A DNA stretch of 64,000 nucleotides, from assembly GCA_047404195.1 (NCBI GenBank), contig JBDOIU010000002.1, positions 62,001-126,000 of the forward strand. The letters are read 5' to 3'. Under the pieces are notes generated by a model. The model searched no databases. It saw only the letters and a program-made list of their open reading frames with translations, and was not told the DNA's origin. Both the position numbers and the translations under genes were made by a program. Below, one piece after another: positions 7,567 through 17,560 of the stretch; position 1 is the stretch's first letter; each line of letters begins with the position of its first letter. Source of the stretch: JAJRRL01 sp047404195 (lineage in GTDB: Bacteria > Pseudomonadota > Gammaproteobacteria > JAJRRL01).

Positions 7567-8660
7567 GGTTCTAACCGACTGAGGCGGTGCATAAGCAGTG
7601 CATCTGCCAATGTGAGCGCGCACATGGCTTCAACAACAGGTACAGCACGTATTGCGACGCATGGATCGTGCCGGCTACCCGCTGGTAGGGTGAATGTTTG
7701 TGATTCACCATGGATGTCGACTGTGTTTTGTTGCTGCTTGATACTCGCGGTTGGTTTGAAGGTGACTTGCCCATAAAAGCGTTCACCATTGCTGATGCCG
7801 CCCAATGTGCCGCCTGCGTGATTGCTGTGACAGCGGGTTTGTCCGTCACGCTGCTCGAAGCCATCATTGTGTTCACTGCCGCGCATGGTGCTGGCTGTTG
7901 CCCCACTGCCAATCGCAAATGCTTTGCTTGCTGGGATGCTCAGCATGGCTTTGGCGCAGTTTGCTTCTAATTTCTCGTAGACTGGATCGCCACAACCAAT
8001 GGGCAAGTTGTCTGCCATAAAGGCGACACGACCGCCGACTGAATTTCCTTCAGTCTTGGCTGTCGTGATGCATTGCATGATGTCGGCTTCTGTTTGTGGG
8101 CAGGGGCAAAAAAGTGCGCTTTTGTTGCGTGCCTGACGCAATGTTATTGGGTCAGCGATTGATTCAGTGATGCTGCAGTTTCCCACGGATTCTAAATAGG
8201 CGAGTACATAGATATCAAAATGAGCCAGCAGTGCTTTGGCAACCGCACCGGCAGCCACCCGGCAGGCAGTTTCACGCGCGGATGCGCGGCCACCACCACG
8301 GTAGTCGAAGCAGCCATATTTTTTTAGATAGGTAAAATTGGCATGACCGGGCCGATATTGATCCTTGATGGCATGATAGGCTTGTGGGCGCGCATTGGTG
8401 TTGCGGATCATGATGCTGATAGGGGCGCCAGTGGTTTGACCCTCAAAGACACCGCTGAGCAGTTCAGCTTGATCTGCTTCCTTACGTGGGCTGGTAAAGG
8501 GGCTGTTGCCGGGTGCGCGCTCTGTAAGCGCTTGATTAATAGCGTTAATATCTATTTTGAGGCCCGCTGGGCAGCCATCAATCACCACGCCAATGGCGAC
8601 GCCATGTGACTCGCCCCATGTGGTTATGCGAAAAATTTGTCCAAAACTATTGCTAGCCAT
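7563..8660 (-). CDS. aroC: Chorismate synthase
   Basis: 365 residues, the family's usual length. Signatures are GESHGVAIGVVIDGCPAG near residues 16-33, the arginine-rich RGGGRASARET motif near residues 124-134 for FMN and phosphate binding, and a C-terminal half carrying GISNGERFYGQVTFKPT and RHDPC. It removes phosphate from EPSP to give chorismate using reduced FMN, the final step of the common aromatic pathway. It is the first gene of the aroC-aroB-aroDE operon. aroA, aroK and a DAHP synthase are not in the window. A possible TACAAT -10 lies 27 bases upstream. Confidence 0.96.
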   Translation of the reverse strand: MASNSFGQIFRITTWGESHGVAIGVVIDGCPAGLKIDINAINQALTERAPGNSPFTSPRKEADQAELLSGVFEGQTTGAPISIMIRNTNARPQAYHAIKDQYRPGHANFTYLKKYGCFDYRGGGRASARETACRVAAGAVAKALLAHFDIYVLAYLESVGNCSITESIADPITLRQARNKSALFCPCPQTEADIMQCITTAKTEGNSVGGRVAFMADNLPIGCGDPVYEKLEANCAKAMLSIPASKAFAIGSGATASTMRGSEHNDGFEQRDGQTRCHSNHAGGTLGGISNGERFYGQVTFKPTASIKQQQNTVDIHGESQTFTLPAGSRHDPCVAIRAVPVVEAMCALTLADALLMHRLSRLEP

Positions 8661-8686
8661 GTGCTTCCCATGGTCAAAATAAACCT

Positions 8687-8692
8687 ATTGTA
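8687..8692 (-). promoter_or_regulatory. Possible -10 element for the aroCB-aroDE operon
   Basis: Reading the minus strand, TACAAT lies 27 bases before the aroC ATG. A GTGAAA sequence about 15 bases further upstream is a weak -35. It sits in the only gap between mltB and aroC, where a promoter is expected. Confidence 0.35.
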
Positions 8693-8758
8693 CGGGAAAA
8701 AAGCACTTTTCACTAGCATCATATGGATTTTGCTGCATATCAGTGTTTGCGTGCTGTT

Positions 8759-9712
8759 CTACGTAGATTGACGCCGACAGACTCTATCTGCCATGTAGCC
8801 AACAGTACCAGCATAATAACTCGAGCGATTCCATTTCATGATGACATCAAAGTTATTGAATGCTAAATAATTGGGACCGCCTTCAGGTCTTACCAGGCGC
8901 GCCATCAGGTCTTGTTGTGGCCATTGACCTTGATATGCATGAATGCCATGTGCTCGCCAGTAAGATAGAGGGTGTTTTGTTTTGTCGCTCTGTAGAGAGC
9001 TTGGTAATGTCACTTGCATTGCCCAGGGTTCATTGCTACGCCAGCCATGCTCTTTCAGATAGTTGGCGATCGACGCGAAAATGTCGCCGTATGTATGCCA
9101 GATATCCTTGAGACCATCTTTATCATAGTCGACTGCAAAATAGCGCCAGCTGGATGGTAAAAACTGAGACTGGCCAGTGGCACCAGCCCATTCTCCTTTG
9201 AGATCTTCAAGAGGCACATGCCCTTCATTAACCATATGTAGAGCATGCATGAGCTCTTTACGGAAAAAAGCACTGCGTCGTTTATCAAATGCCAGAGTTG
9301 CCAGTGATTTGATCACCGGAAATTTCCCCATGAATCGGCCATAGCTGGATTCAAGACCCCACAATGACACGATAAAGCAAGGGTCTACGCCATACTCTGA
9401 TGCAACTTGCTTAATCAGATGGGCATGCTTTTTGTATTCACGGCGACCAATTTTGATGCGATAGTTGTCAGCACGGGTATTTCGGTACTCTACAAAGGTC
9501 AGTCTGCGTTCAGGTTGTGTGCGATCATAGCGTAAAACGCGCCTACTAGGTGCTTTTATATTAGCGAATGCCTGATCTAAAACAGCAGGGCGAATGCCTT
9601 CCTGCAGTGCTTCACTGCGGATGTCACGCAGGAACTGTTGCCAAGTTTGTGCTTGCGCTGACAATGGTGTCAGAACAGCACAGAGGAGACAAATCAACTT
9701 CCAATGTTTCAT
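8759..9712 (-). CDS. Lytic murein transglycosylase, MltB-like
   Basis: 317 residues with a signal peptide (basic start, hydrophobic core, AQA cleavage site near residue 22) and no convincing lipobox, so the product is probably soluble in the periplasm. The lytic transglycosylase fold shows in SLWGLESSYGRFMGKFPVIKS, where the glutamate is catalytic (near residue 118), followed by GEWAGATGQSQFLPSSW and VDYDKDGLKDIW, typical of the MltB family. The C-terminal peptidoglycan-binding domain of the longer MltB_2 proteins is missing or reduced, as the protein stops soon after the MKWNRSSYYAGTVG block. It cleaves murein with formation of 1,6-anhydromuramic acid. The ATG follows AAGGAAG. Confidence 0.88.
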   Translation of the reverse strand: MKHWKLICLLCAVLTPLSAQAQTWQQFLRDIRSEALQEGIRPAVLDQAFANIKAPSRRVLRYDRTQPERRLTFVEYRNTRADNYRIKIGRREYKKHAHLIKQVASEYGVDPCFIVSLWGLESSYGRFMGKFPVIKSLATLAFDKRRSAFFRKELMHALHMVNEGHVPLEDLKGEWAGATGQSQFLPSSWRYFAVDYDKDGLKDIWHTYGDIFASIANYLKEHGWRSNEPWAMQVTLPSSLQSDKTKHPLSYWRAHGIHAYQGQWPQQDLMARLVRPEGGPNYLAFNNFDVIMKWNRSSYYAGTVGYMADRVCRRQST

Positions 9713-10016
9713 GTTGCTTCCTTAAGTATGCCTATGTGGGACTATAGCAAATTTTTTGGCCATTTTTTTGACGGTGTATTAGGGCACCTAAATCATGCGC
9801 AAATCTGATCTCAATGTAAACAATTTATAGTGCAAACGGCAATGCTTTGACACTTAGGGTGTGCGCTGATACTTCTCTGATTGTTTTGTACTTGACCATT
9901 TATGCTGGATATGGGAGACTAGTGCGAAGTGTATACTACGAACTGGCCTGTTAATAGGCCAAACGTGTTAAAATATCAAAAGATTCAACTGGTTAGCATA
10001 GTGGGTAGGAGATAGT
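9713..10016. other. 304-bp divergent intergenic region
   Basis: This spacer separates mltB (leftward) from the giant-protein gene (rightward). It holds a perfect TTGACA (9847-9852) with only weak -10 candidates behind it, a TATACT (9932-9937) possible -10, and a short inverted repeat GGCCT...AGGCC (9945-9960). A GTAGGAG ribosome site precedes the ATG at 10017. No convincing small gene was seen. Confidence 0.5.
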
Positions 10017-13000
10017 ATGAGTAGGCATAGTATTAAAGAGTGGTGCCTCAGCGCACAGCATTTGCTACGTGAGGTGGCTTTGGAGCCGGGTTCAGGTGAG
10101 ATACAACGTGCTATTGAAGTACTATCTCTGGAACCAGATCTGAGTAAAATGACACTACCTGAGAAGGACAAATCTGCAAGTGCAGTCAAGGATGTCATGG
10201 GAGGCGCTTTACGTGCAATCATTGATGGCCTTCACAGTATGGTATCTCAAGATGACAGAAGAAAAATAGAAGTATTCTTGGGAGAAATGCTCGTACAGTT
10301 CAAAAATTACTCGCGTGAATTTTACGCGGATATTTTACAGAATGATCAATGGCCACTGTTACTTTCTCGTGGTGAGATATATTCTCTAATGATACATGCG
10401 TGTCGTCAACAACAGTTTGTATGCCTTAAAAAATTAGATGAATTGAGTGGCGGTGCATCGCTTGATGCTTGCATGAGCCATATATTGAATGATAAGCTGA
10501 ATGAGATGGCACCACAAGTGGCCAATGAATATATGCATAAAGTGACTGAAGCATGTAGCCGGATCATGACCATCAGTGAAAACAACAAAAGAAAGTGGCA
10601 ATTGGAGAGTTTCCAAGTTAACGTGCTGAATTACATACGTGATCACTTAAAGTGTGATGATTATATTAAACTACTATATTCAGATTATTTTGCTACTTTT
10701 TTGCTTTATAAATACAGGCCATTCAGACTGAATGTATCCGATTCTGAAATGCATGCAAGTTATATTCTGTATTTTGTTTCCATGGCAAACCAGGTGGAAA
10801 ATAAAGCAGCAATGCAGTGTGCCAATAAGGCAATTGACGAAGTCATTGCGTCTTATGCAGATTGTGATCTGGCGGTACTAGGCTTAATCACTCGTTATAT
10901 TACTAGCATGATATATCTTAATGCTAAAGACGCTAGGCAGTCAACTTCAACCATTTTAAAAATGCTTGTATCCAGGTATAGCGGCTCCAAATGGGAATTA
11001 AAGAAAATGCTTGTAGCAGACCCAGTCGGAGCGAGCAATTACACATTTCGTCCAGAAATTTTAAAATCATGCCTTGAGCATAGTGTACCTATTAACTTTT
11101 TTCTTAGCAATAGTATGCTGATGAGCCACCTAAAATACAGCAAAGAGGCTTTAGGTGAGTGCTTGTATATTATTCGCCACTATTTTTTCCAGCGTGAAAA
11201 AAATTTTTTTTACGACCCTTTTTACGTGGATATGAGTATACCAGTGAAGCTGATGACAAAAGAAATAAAAGAAAGCTATAGAAAAAAACTACAAGAATCC
11301 GCTCTGAAAAGAGAAAATTCTCTTGCAAATATTAAAAAGCATGCTGAATACTTAAAGGCTATGGCTCGTAGGGTAAGGAATTATAAAAGTGATAAAAAGT
11401 TAATTGCACTTTTCGCAAATGCAGTTTCGTGTGACTTATCTTTAGTAAATAACGATCCCTTGTGTGGAACATACAAGGTGCCAATGTTTATGATGCTGTC
11501 TGCTATTTATAAAAAAATCGAGTCTGCGTTAATGGAAGTGATTGATGATTCAGATATGTTAAAAGTGAAAAGTGTGCTTATTAAGTCTAGGGTGGAGGCT
11601 CACCAGCTGATTGATGGCATATTTTTTATTGCACATATGGATTCGTCCGATCTTTGGTTGCCTTATGTGATTAGGCATTTAAGCGATCACTCTGATTTGA
11701 TTTTGCTTGGATCAAATTACTTCAGATCAAAGATGAGGTCCGAGATCAATGGGTGGCTGGAGGGAGGGGCGATTAACCCTTCGTTCTGCGCGCTTAAGCA
11801 ACTGGTCAATTTTTTGGGAAAGCAAAAAAAAGGCATTATAGATATTGCAAGGGTTGCTGAGGGTGAGCGCAAAAAGGTTGCAGCAAGGAATTACTATATT
11901 GCTGAAGCCCTTACGTCTTGGTTTAAGCAGTCGTGGTTTAAGGAATGTATTAGGTGCCATTGCCCTGAGATACAGCATGTATTCTCAAGCGAGTTGAGTG
12001 CTGAAGTGGGACAGCCAAAGCCTTTACTAGGTCGCCAAGTATTGTCTGTTTCTAATGATTCTAGAAGCCATCAAGGTAGGTCGAATTTGTCAATATTTTT
12101 GGGCGCCATTTATGATGGTTGTGAATTACAATTTCTAGAAACCAGTGACGGCTATGATGAGTCTAGCATAAAGTCATTTATAGAAAAACAAAAAGCGGAA
12201 GTTTGTCAATTCATTACTAGTGTATTTGATCTTCTCTACGCGGGTACGAGCAAACAAAATAATTTAGACTTTATTCGGGGGCTGAAACTAAATATTTACT
12301 CTGATTTGCTTTTTTTAGGAACGAATCAATTCCAGAAAAAATTCGAAGAGTATCTTACACATCTTCCGGGGGCAGAGGTAATGGATTCTGCCATTGTCTC
12401 TTTGGTGAATTTTTTGAAGCAGCAGAGGGCTTTCTTAGGTGCATCTATTGATGCGACTGGTAGTAATCACGTGAGAGATCACATAGCCAGAGATATTCTG
12501 AATACCTGGTTCTTATCCTTGAAGATCAATAAAGAAATCGCAGGCGCTCAAAAAGAGCTGAGGTTCACTCAGTACTTGGCGCATACTGCACCCGAGTTAT
12601 TGGCTAATTTTATGAGCACACTCGATACTAAAATAGCTAACATAGAATTTCAGACTTGCAACCCCTTTGCGATTGCTGACGATATGCCGGCGCCAATTTT
12701 TGAGGTGCTTTCTCTTGCATACGGTGCAGGTGCAACAAAAAAAGACGGGCGTCAGAAGAAGAAGCGTTCATCAAGAAAGAAGGGTGGCCATAAGAAAAGG
12801 TCACGTGCTGGTGCGAGTACATCTCAGGTCTCTAAGGTCTGTGTTCAATTGCTTCTGGGTTATCTTAGAGGAAAAAATAATTTGGTTTGGGTTATATGGG
12901 TGTTGCTAAAAGAGGATGCCAGCAGCGATCGCTATCGCTCTGTAACTAGATTTCTATCCCAACAAATTAAAGTTTTATCTCAATCTGATTCTTGGAGAAA

Positions 13001-15149
13001 GGGTTCTCTGACGACATTTTTAGTCGCCACAAAACCATGTTTGTTGGAGAGGCATCGGCAATATCTTTCCCCATATATACTAAAGGATTTGTTTTCTCAT
13101 TTCAGGATGGATTTGCGTAGTGAACTTTTCAGAAATAATCTATCAGACGTGCTATATCAAAAATATCCCCGTGAGCTATACGCGCTTATGAGATTATATT
13201 TAAGTTCATTTTCGAAATTTATGGCGACGTGGAAAGATACCTTTTCAATGGGAATTAATTTTATCGAAATGTGCGGTTATTTTTTTGTTCGAATGCAGTT
13301 TGGTGGTGGTGTGCCTTCTAGCGAAAGAGATCATCACTCACTAATGCAGACATACTCGAGATGTTCTTTGGGCTATCTTGGTGATTGCAGTTCCGAGTTG
13401 AAGTCTAGTACGGCACTCAACATACTCGCTCTTAGTTTGATTTTGTATCCAGATGGTCACATTGCTGATAAGTTCAGGTATCTGTTTGAGGTGATGGTGA
13501 GTTTAAATTGTTCGCCAAGTAATTTCGCTGTGTATGTTTCAGATTACCTGCATCGAGCCCTTGACCATTCAGATGTTGATGAGTCACTTCCTCAGGGTCC
13601 TTACCTGCGTGTGTTGCAGGTTCTCCCTCCTTGCGCAGTTTATTCTTATGCCTGGCGACTCAAGAAATTAGTCGCATCCAAGTACACACAATACTCAAAA
13701 CAAATTCGAAATCGAAGGGCGTTAGAGAACAATATAAAAACATTGAAGACACTGGCGAGCTCAATTGGGATTGATTTGACCAAAGATCCCAGTATGTTCC
13801 AGAAAGCAGCTGAGCAGTTCCATGATGACATGATGCGTCTGTCTGAAAAAGATATTTTTGTAATGTATGTGTCTAAGGTCATTGCTCAATCAGCAGCACC
13901 ACAATATGTGATCGATTGTCGTGAAGGCATCGCCAAAGCGATAGCATTGACAAGCTTGCCTTTGGTGCTTAGAGATTGCAAATCTAAGGGCACGGTGACT
14001 GTTTCTTCAAGTCAGTCAGCCAATAAACGTTGGATCAATGTTCATGTTGAATGTAGTGATGGGAAAAGTTGTAGTATGAGCTTGCCTGCTCATGCAAATG
14101 ATTCATTTTATATTGATAACACGTCTACACACTGTTCGCTCAAATGTGATCCATCTGCCAGCGCAGGTCAGGTGCCTCAGCCTCGTTCAGCTAACTTGTC
14201 TAAGCTTGCAGATGTGGTGCACTTATCCAATTCTTTTGTGGAAGTAGAAAAAAGGCAAGCTTCTTTTTTTAAGCAATTGGTAGAGCAAGTACTTGGGTAC
14301 TGGCGATCGCATGATGCTCATGTGGCAGTAGATTGCTTGGATTCGGTTAATAGGCCAGAACACAAAGCAGGCCTCATTCACATCATCAGTGACTTAGACC
14401 AGTCTATCGACCAGTTGATGTCAAGTCATGATACTCTTGAAGACCCCCCACCAACTGATAGAGGCGATCTTTTCTGGGTGTTTGTAAAAGATGTTCTTGT
14501 TGCCATGTGTGATGAGATGTCTGCTGTTGAGAAAAGTGCTCGAGAAGAGGAGTTAGCACATCGGTTCCATCTGGGCGAAGCCACTGCTGCATCAAATCGA
14601 CAGTTAAAAAAGCAAGCCAGTGCAGCCGCCCACCGACAAGCTCGCTCAGAAAGAGAAGCTGCTAGGGATTTACTTAGACGTGGTATTTGGTTTGAGGGTG
14701 ACTCGGCTCAATCACAGCAAGTCTATCAAGATTACCAGAAAGCGTTGGTTGGTCAGGCTGGTTTATCGCAGGAACAGATATCAAAGTTTGTGGTTTCACT
14801 GGCAAGTTGCTTTGCTGATGCCGTTAGAAAACCACATCATTATGTAAAGTGCTCTACGGGTAAGGCTGGTAGCAATAGAAAAAATCGTGGCCTAATGTGC
14901 GTTGGTATTGCCACTGCTACAAAGTATTTTCAGATTGTTTGTATTGGGTATCATAATGGGCTTGGAGCGGATGGCAATGCTTCTAAGTATCATTTACAAT
15001 TCATGCATCCTAGATACCAGGGTCTTTTGCCTTCACGTGACATTGATATCAGTCAGTACGGTGGCATACATCAATTCTTCACAAGTTTAGATAAGCGGCT
15101 CACAAGTGATGATGTTCATGCTTCTGCATCGACAATGGCTGCTACCTGA
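10017..15149 (+). CDS. 1710-residue protein of unknown function, putative effector
   Basis: The ATG at 10017 follows GTAGGAG. No catalytic domain was recognised. The protein is mostly predicted helix, without a signal peptide or membrane helices. Residues about 518-642 and 719-835 resemble each other: SDLILLGSNYF / SDLLFLGTNQF, LKQLVNFLGKQ / IVSLVNFLKQQ and LTSWFKQS / LNTWFLSL occur in the same order and spacing, which indicates an internal duplication. Residues about 908-931 are very basic (KKKRSSRKKGGHKKRSR), like a bipartite nuclear-localisation signal. A helical Arg/Ala-rich segment lies near residues 1520-1560, before a distinct C-terminal domain of about 150 residues with glycines and aromatics. 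The gene is more A/T-rich than its housekeeping neighbours. A secreted, possibly nucleus-directed effector is an inference; a structural or toxin protein is possible. Confidence 0.75.
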   Translation: MSRHSIKEWCLSAQHLLREVALEPGSGEIQRAIEVLSLEPDLSKMTLPEKDKSASAVKDVMGGALRAIIDGLHSMVSQDDRRKIEVFLGEMLVQFKNYSREFYADILQNDQWPLLLSRGEIYSLMIHACRQQQFVCLKKLDELSGGASLDACMSHILNDKLNEMAPQVANEYMHKVTEACSRIMTISENNKRKWQLESFQVNVLNYIRDHLKCDDYIKLLYSDYFATFLLYKYRPFRLNVSDSEMHASYILYFVSMANQVENKAAMQCANKAIDEVIASYADCDLAVLGLITRYITSMIYLNAKDARQSTSTILKMLVSRYSGSKWELKKMLVADPVGASNYTFRPEILKSCLEHSVPINFFLSNSMLMSHLKYSKEALGECLYIIRHYFFQREKNFFYDPFYVDMSIPVKLMTKEIKESYRKKLQESALKRENSLANIKKHAEYLKAMARRVRNYKSDKKLIALFANAVSCDLSLVNNDPLCGTYKVPMFMMLSAIYKKIESALMEVIDDSDMLKVKSVLIKSRVEAHQLIDGIFFIAHMDSSDLWLPYVIRHLSDHSDLILLGSNYFRSKMRSEINGWLEGGAINPSFCALKQLVNFLGKQKKGIIDIARVAEGERKKVAARNYYIAEALTSWFKQSWFKECIRCHCPEIQHVFSSELSAEVGQPKPLLGRQVLSVSNDSRSHQGRSNLSIFLGAIYDGCELQFLETSDGYDESSIKSFIEKQKAEVCQFITSVFDLLYAGTSKQNNLDFIRGLKLNIYSDLLFLGTNQFQKKFEEYLTHLPGAEVMDSAIVSLVNFLKQQRAFLGASIDATGSNHVRDHIARDILNTWFLSLKINKEIAGAQKELRFTQYLAHTAPELLANFMSTLDTKIANIEFQTCNPFAIADDMPAPIFEVLSLAYGAGATKKDGRQKKKRSSRKKGGHKKRSRAGASTSQVSKVCVQLLLGYLRGKNNLVWVIWVLLKEDASSDRYRSVTRFLSQQIKVLSQSDSWRKGSLTTFLVATKPCLLERHRQYLSPYILKDLFSHFRMDLRSELFRNNLSDVLYQKYPRELYALMRLYLSSFSKFMATWKDTFSMGINFIEMCGYFFVRMQFGGGVPSSERDHHSLMQTYSRCSLGYLGDCSSELKSSTALNILALSLILYPDGHIADKFRYLFEVMVSLNCSPSNFAVYVSDYLHRALDHSDVDESLPQGPYLRVLQVLPPCAVYSYAWRLKKLVASKYTQYSKQIRNRRALENNIKTLKTLASSIGIDLTKDPSMFQKAAEQFHDDMMRLSEKDIFVMYVSKVIAQSAAPQYVIDCREGIAKAIALTSLPLVLRDCKSKGTVTVSSSQSANKRWINVHVECSDGKSCSMSLPAHANDSFYIDNTSTHCSLKCDPSASAGQVPQPRSANLSKLADVVHLSNSFVEVEKRQASFFKQLVEQVLGYWRSHDAHVAVDCLDSVNRPEHKAGLIHIISDLDQSIDQLMSSHDTLEDPPPTDRGDLFWVFVKDVLVAMCDEMSAVEKSAREEELAHRFHLGEATAASNRQLKKQASAAAHRQARSEREAARDLLRRGIWFEGDSAQSQQVYQDYQKALVGQAGLSQEQISKFVVSLASCFADAVRKPHHYVKCSTGKAGSNRKNRGLMCVGIATATKYFQIVCIGYHNGLGADGNASKYHLQFMHPRYQGLLPSRDIDISQYGGIHQFFTSLDKRLTSDDVHASASTMAAT

Positions 15150-15224
15150 TGGTGCTTGTCCAGAATTAAAGTGTCTGCCAAGCAGTTGTATGCTATGGCT
15201 TAGGTGTGGTTATATTTGCAGCGG

Positions 15225-16310
15225 CTAGGTTGTGTGTATGAGTTTTCCACTGCTTAGCTGGATAAGGTTGATATCATTGTCGTTGGCCAGATAGGAGAGT
15301 GCATCAGCAGTAATGCTGGTAATGAACAATTGTGCATCTACTGATGTGAGCGCAGATAATAGGGCTGTTTGTGCGTGTTGATCCAGCTCTGATGGTAGGT
15401 CATCCATCAGGACGATGGCGTGTTCTTGTCGCATACTATGAAAATGTGTATTTTGCGCCATGTGCATGGCATAGATTACCAGTTTTTGTTGGCCTTGGGA
15501 CAGACAAGCAGCTGCGGGTAAGCCATCCACCGTGACCAAGTAATCGGCTCTTTGTGGTCCAATAGTGGTGTAACCGATTTGCTGATCGCGCCAGCGTGAG
15601 TCATGCAGTGCTTGTTGCAGCGTTTTGTCTTCTGGCCATCCTGGTGCATAGCTTAAAGCAATGTTGTTTGGCGCATTCAGGGCTGTCAGCCATTGTTGTA
15701 GATAGGGTTGTATGCCTGCAACAATGTGCTGCCGACGTTCATTCACAGCGTCAGCAGCATTGATCAATGCTTCATCCCAGGCGCTGATTTCAGGCCATGG
15801 CGCACGGGCTTTGAGAGCGGCATTTCTTTGTTTGAGAGCATGCTGCCAGCGTTGCCAATGTTGATGAAAGCCATCGTCACTGTGGAAGCAAGACCAGTCA
15901 AAGAATTGTCGGCGGTGGCTGGGTCCATCTGTGAAAAAACGCGGAGATTGTGTGCCTACAAACTGTAAAGGTAAACATTTAGCCATGGTGGCAAAGCTGG
16001 GGCAGCGTTCTCCATTCAGTCGCATTTGTTTTTGTCCACCACGTTTGCGACCAATGGCCAGTTGCTGATGTTGTTCTGCTTGTATGATTTGAGCCCGTAC
16101 TAGTAGCTCAGATGCATTATGTTGGCAAAGCTCATCAGCACGAGAGCTGCGAAAGGAGCGTCCAAACGATAGGTAATAAATCGCCTCTAGCACACTGCTT
16201 TTGCCAGCACCATTGTCGCCTGTGATCAAGGTGATATTGCTGAGCTCATCTAATGTCAATGCTTCTATGTTGCGAAAATGTTGTAGCGTCAGTTGCTTGA
16301 TGAATGCCAT
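15225..16310 (-). CDS. recF: DNA replication and repair protein RecF
   Basis: 361 residues. The N-terminus has LQHFRNIEALTL and the Walker A motif GDNGAGKSS near residues 31-39; the middle carries the ABC-type signature LSQGQQK, and the C-terminus has IVLMDDLPSELD, the Walker B and D-loop. RecF helps load RecA at gapped DNA with RecO and RecR. It starts six bases after the dnaN stop and ends the dnaA-dnaN-recF cluster. In most relatives gyrB follows; here the next gene is the convergent giant-protein gene, so gyrB has moved. Confidence 0.95.
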   Translation of the reverse strand: MAFIKQLTLQHFRNIEALTLDELSNITLITGDNGAGKSSVLEAIYYLSFGRSFRSSRADELCQHNASELLVRAQIIQAEQHQQLAIGRKRGGQKQMRLNGERCPSFATMAKCLPLQFVGTQSPRFFTDGPSHRRQFFDWSCFHSDDGFHQHWQRWQHALKQRNAALKARAPWPEISAWDEALINAADAVNERRQHIVAGIQPYLQQWLTALNAPNNIALSYAPGWPEDKTLQQALHDSRWRDQQIGYTTIGPQRADYLVTVDGLPAAACLSQGQQKLVIYAMHMAQNTHFHSMRQEHAIVLMDDLPSELDQHAQTALLSALTSVDAQLFITSITADALSYLANDNDINLIQLSSGKLIHTT

Positions 16311-16316
16311 AGGTAC

Positions 16317-17447
16317 CTATAGGCGCATTGGCATAATGACGAACAGACTTTGTACGCCATGACTGTGTTCCATGGCTGATTCGACAAGTACACTGTGATC
16401 CGGGCCATTCAATGAAAGACGGATATCACCGGTAGGTGTGGTGTGCAATGCATCTAAAAGATATTTGATATTGAAGCCAATGTTGAATGGCTCATTGTCA
16501 AAATCGATATGCAAATGCTCTTCAGCCGATTCAAGTTGATGGTTGTTCACTGTTAAGCGCAGCGCATTATGTGAAAATTCAAAGCGGATATTTTTGCACT
16601 TATCATTACACAGAATCATGACGCGTTGGAGTGATTCTTTCAGTTCATCACGATCAAACTGGATATTCATGGGGAGTTTTTTCGGTATAACACGGTTAAA
16701 GTCTGGGAATCGTCCTTCAACTAAGCGTGAGATGAAAGTAAAAGATTCGCCGGCAATGGTGATGTAGTTTTGGCCTGCACGCACTGTCACCGTGTCGTCG
16801 CTATCAGACAGCAAGCGCAACAGCTCTAGGGCGCCTTTACGCGGGATGATGATATGCAGGTCTTCTTGAATATTGGATTGTGGTAGCCATGCTTTCGCTA
16901 AACGGTGACCGTCAGTGGCAACAGCGGTGAGTGTGCCATTATCATTGGTGAGCAGCAAGCCATTCAGGTAGTAGCGCACATCTTGGTGTGCCATGAAAGA
17001 TTGCACCTGTTGCAGCAATGTTTTGAGAGAGTTTTGTGCGATTGTGAACTCGCAGTGTGTTTTTTTATGCTCAATGGTTGGGAAATCTTCTGGTGGCAGT
17101 GTGCTCAGTGTAAAACGGCTCTTGCCAGAACGCAGAATGATTTGCCCTTGTTCATGTGTCATTTCGATCGCTGCGTTGTTGGGTAGAGCGCGGCAAATAT
17201 CAGCTAGTTTACGGCCAGGCAGTGTGATGCTCATGTCTGGGATATCGGCAGCATCAATGAGTAGCGACTCTCCCATTAACTCAACTTCAGAATCCGTGCC
17301 CACAAATGATATTCTACTGTCTTTAATTGACATTAAGACGTTAGACAAGATTGGCATGGTTTGTTTTTTTTCAACAACACCAATGACTTTTTGTAGTGGT
17401 TCAAGTAGACATTCGCGCGTGAGTCGAGTAGGCGTATCTATGGTCAT
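16317..17447 (-). CDS. dnaN: DNA polymerase III beta sliding clamp
   Basis: 376 residues, close to the usual 366, in three repeated clamp domains. Typical stretches are KKQTMPILSNVLM near the N-terminus, GTDSEVEL, VATDGHRLA in domain 2, and a C-terminus ending VQSLFVIMPMRL. The ring-shaped dimer tethers polymerase to DNA and recruits partners through its hydrophobic cleft. The ATG follows GGAGAT and lies 113 bases after the dnaA stop. That gap holds no DnaA-box cluster that I can see. Confidence 0.96.
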   Translation of the reverse strand: MTIDTPTRLTRECLLEPLQKVIGVVEKKQTMPILSNVLMSIKDSRISFVGTDSEVELMGESLLIDAADIPDMSITLPGRKLADICRALPNNAAIEMTHEQGQIILRSGKSRFTLSTLPPEDFPTIEHKKTHCEFTIAQNSLKTLLQQVQSFMAHQDVRYYLNGLLLTNDNGTLTAVATDGHRLAKAWLPQSNIQEDLHIIIPRKGALELLRLLSDSDDTVTVRAGQNYITIAGESFTFISRLVEGRFPDFNRVIPKKLPMNIQFDRDELKESLQRVMILCNDKCKNIRFEFSHNALRLTVNNHQLESAEEHLHIDFDNEPFNIGFNIKYLLDALHTTPTGDIRLSLNGPDHSVLVESAMEHSHGVQSLFVIMPMRL

Positions 17448-17560
17448 GTGGGGTATCTCCGTGTTGAGGGTATTGCCCAGATATTAAGTCTAATCAGGAA
17501 ACGCCAGTTGGTCCAGCGTTTTGCCAAGTGATGGTCGCAGTTTAGGCAGCCATGAGCTGA

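Noticed and set aside
9847..9875. Perfect TTGACA before the giant-protein gene as a full promoter
   Set aside because: No acceptable -10 lies at 16 to 18 bases, so only the region, not a promoter, was recorded.
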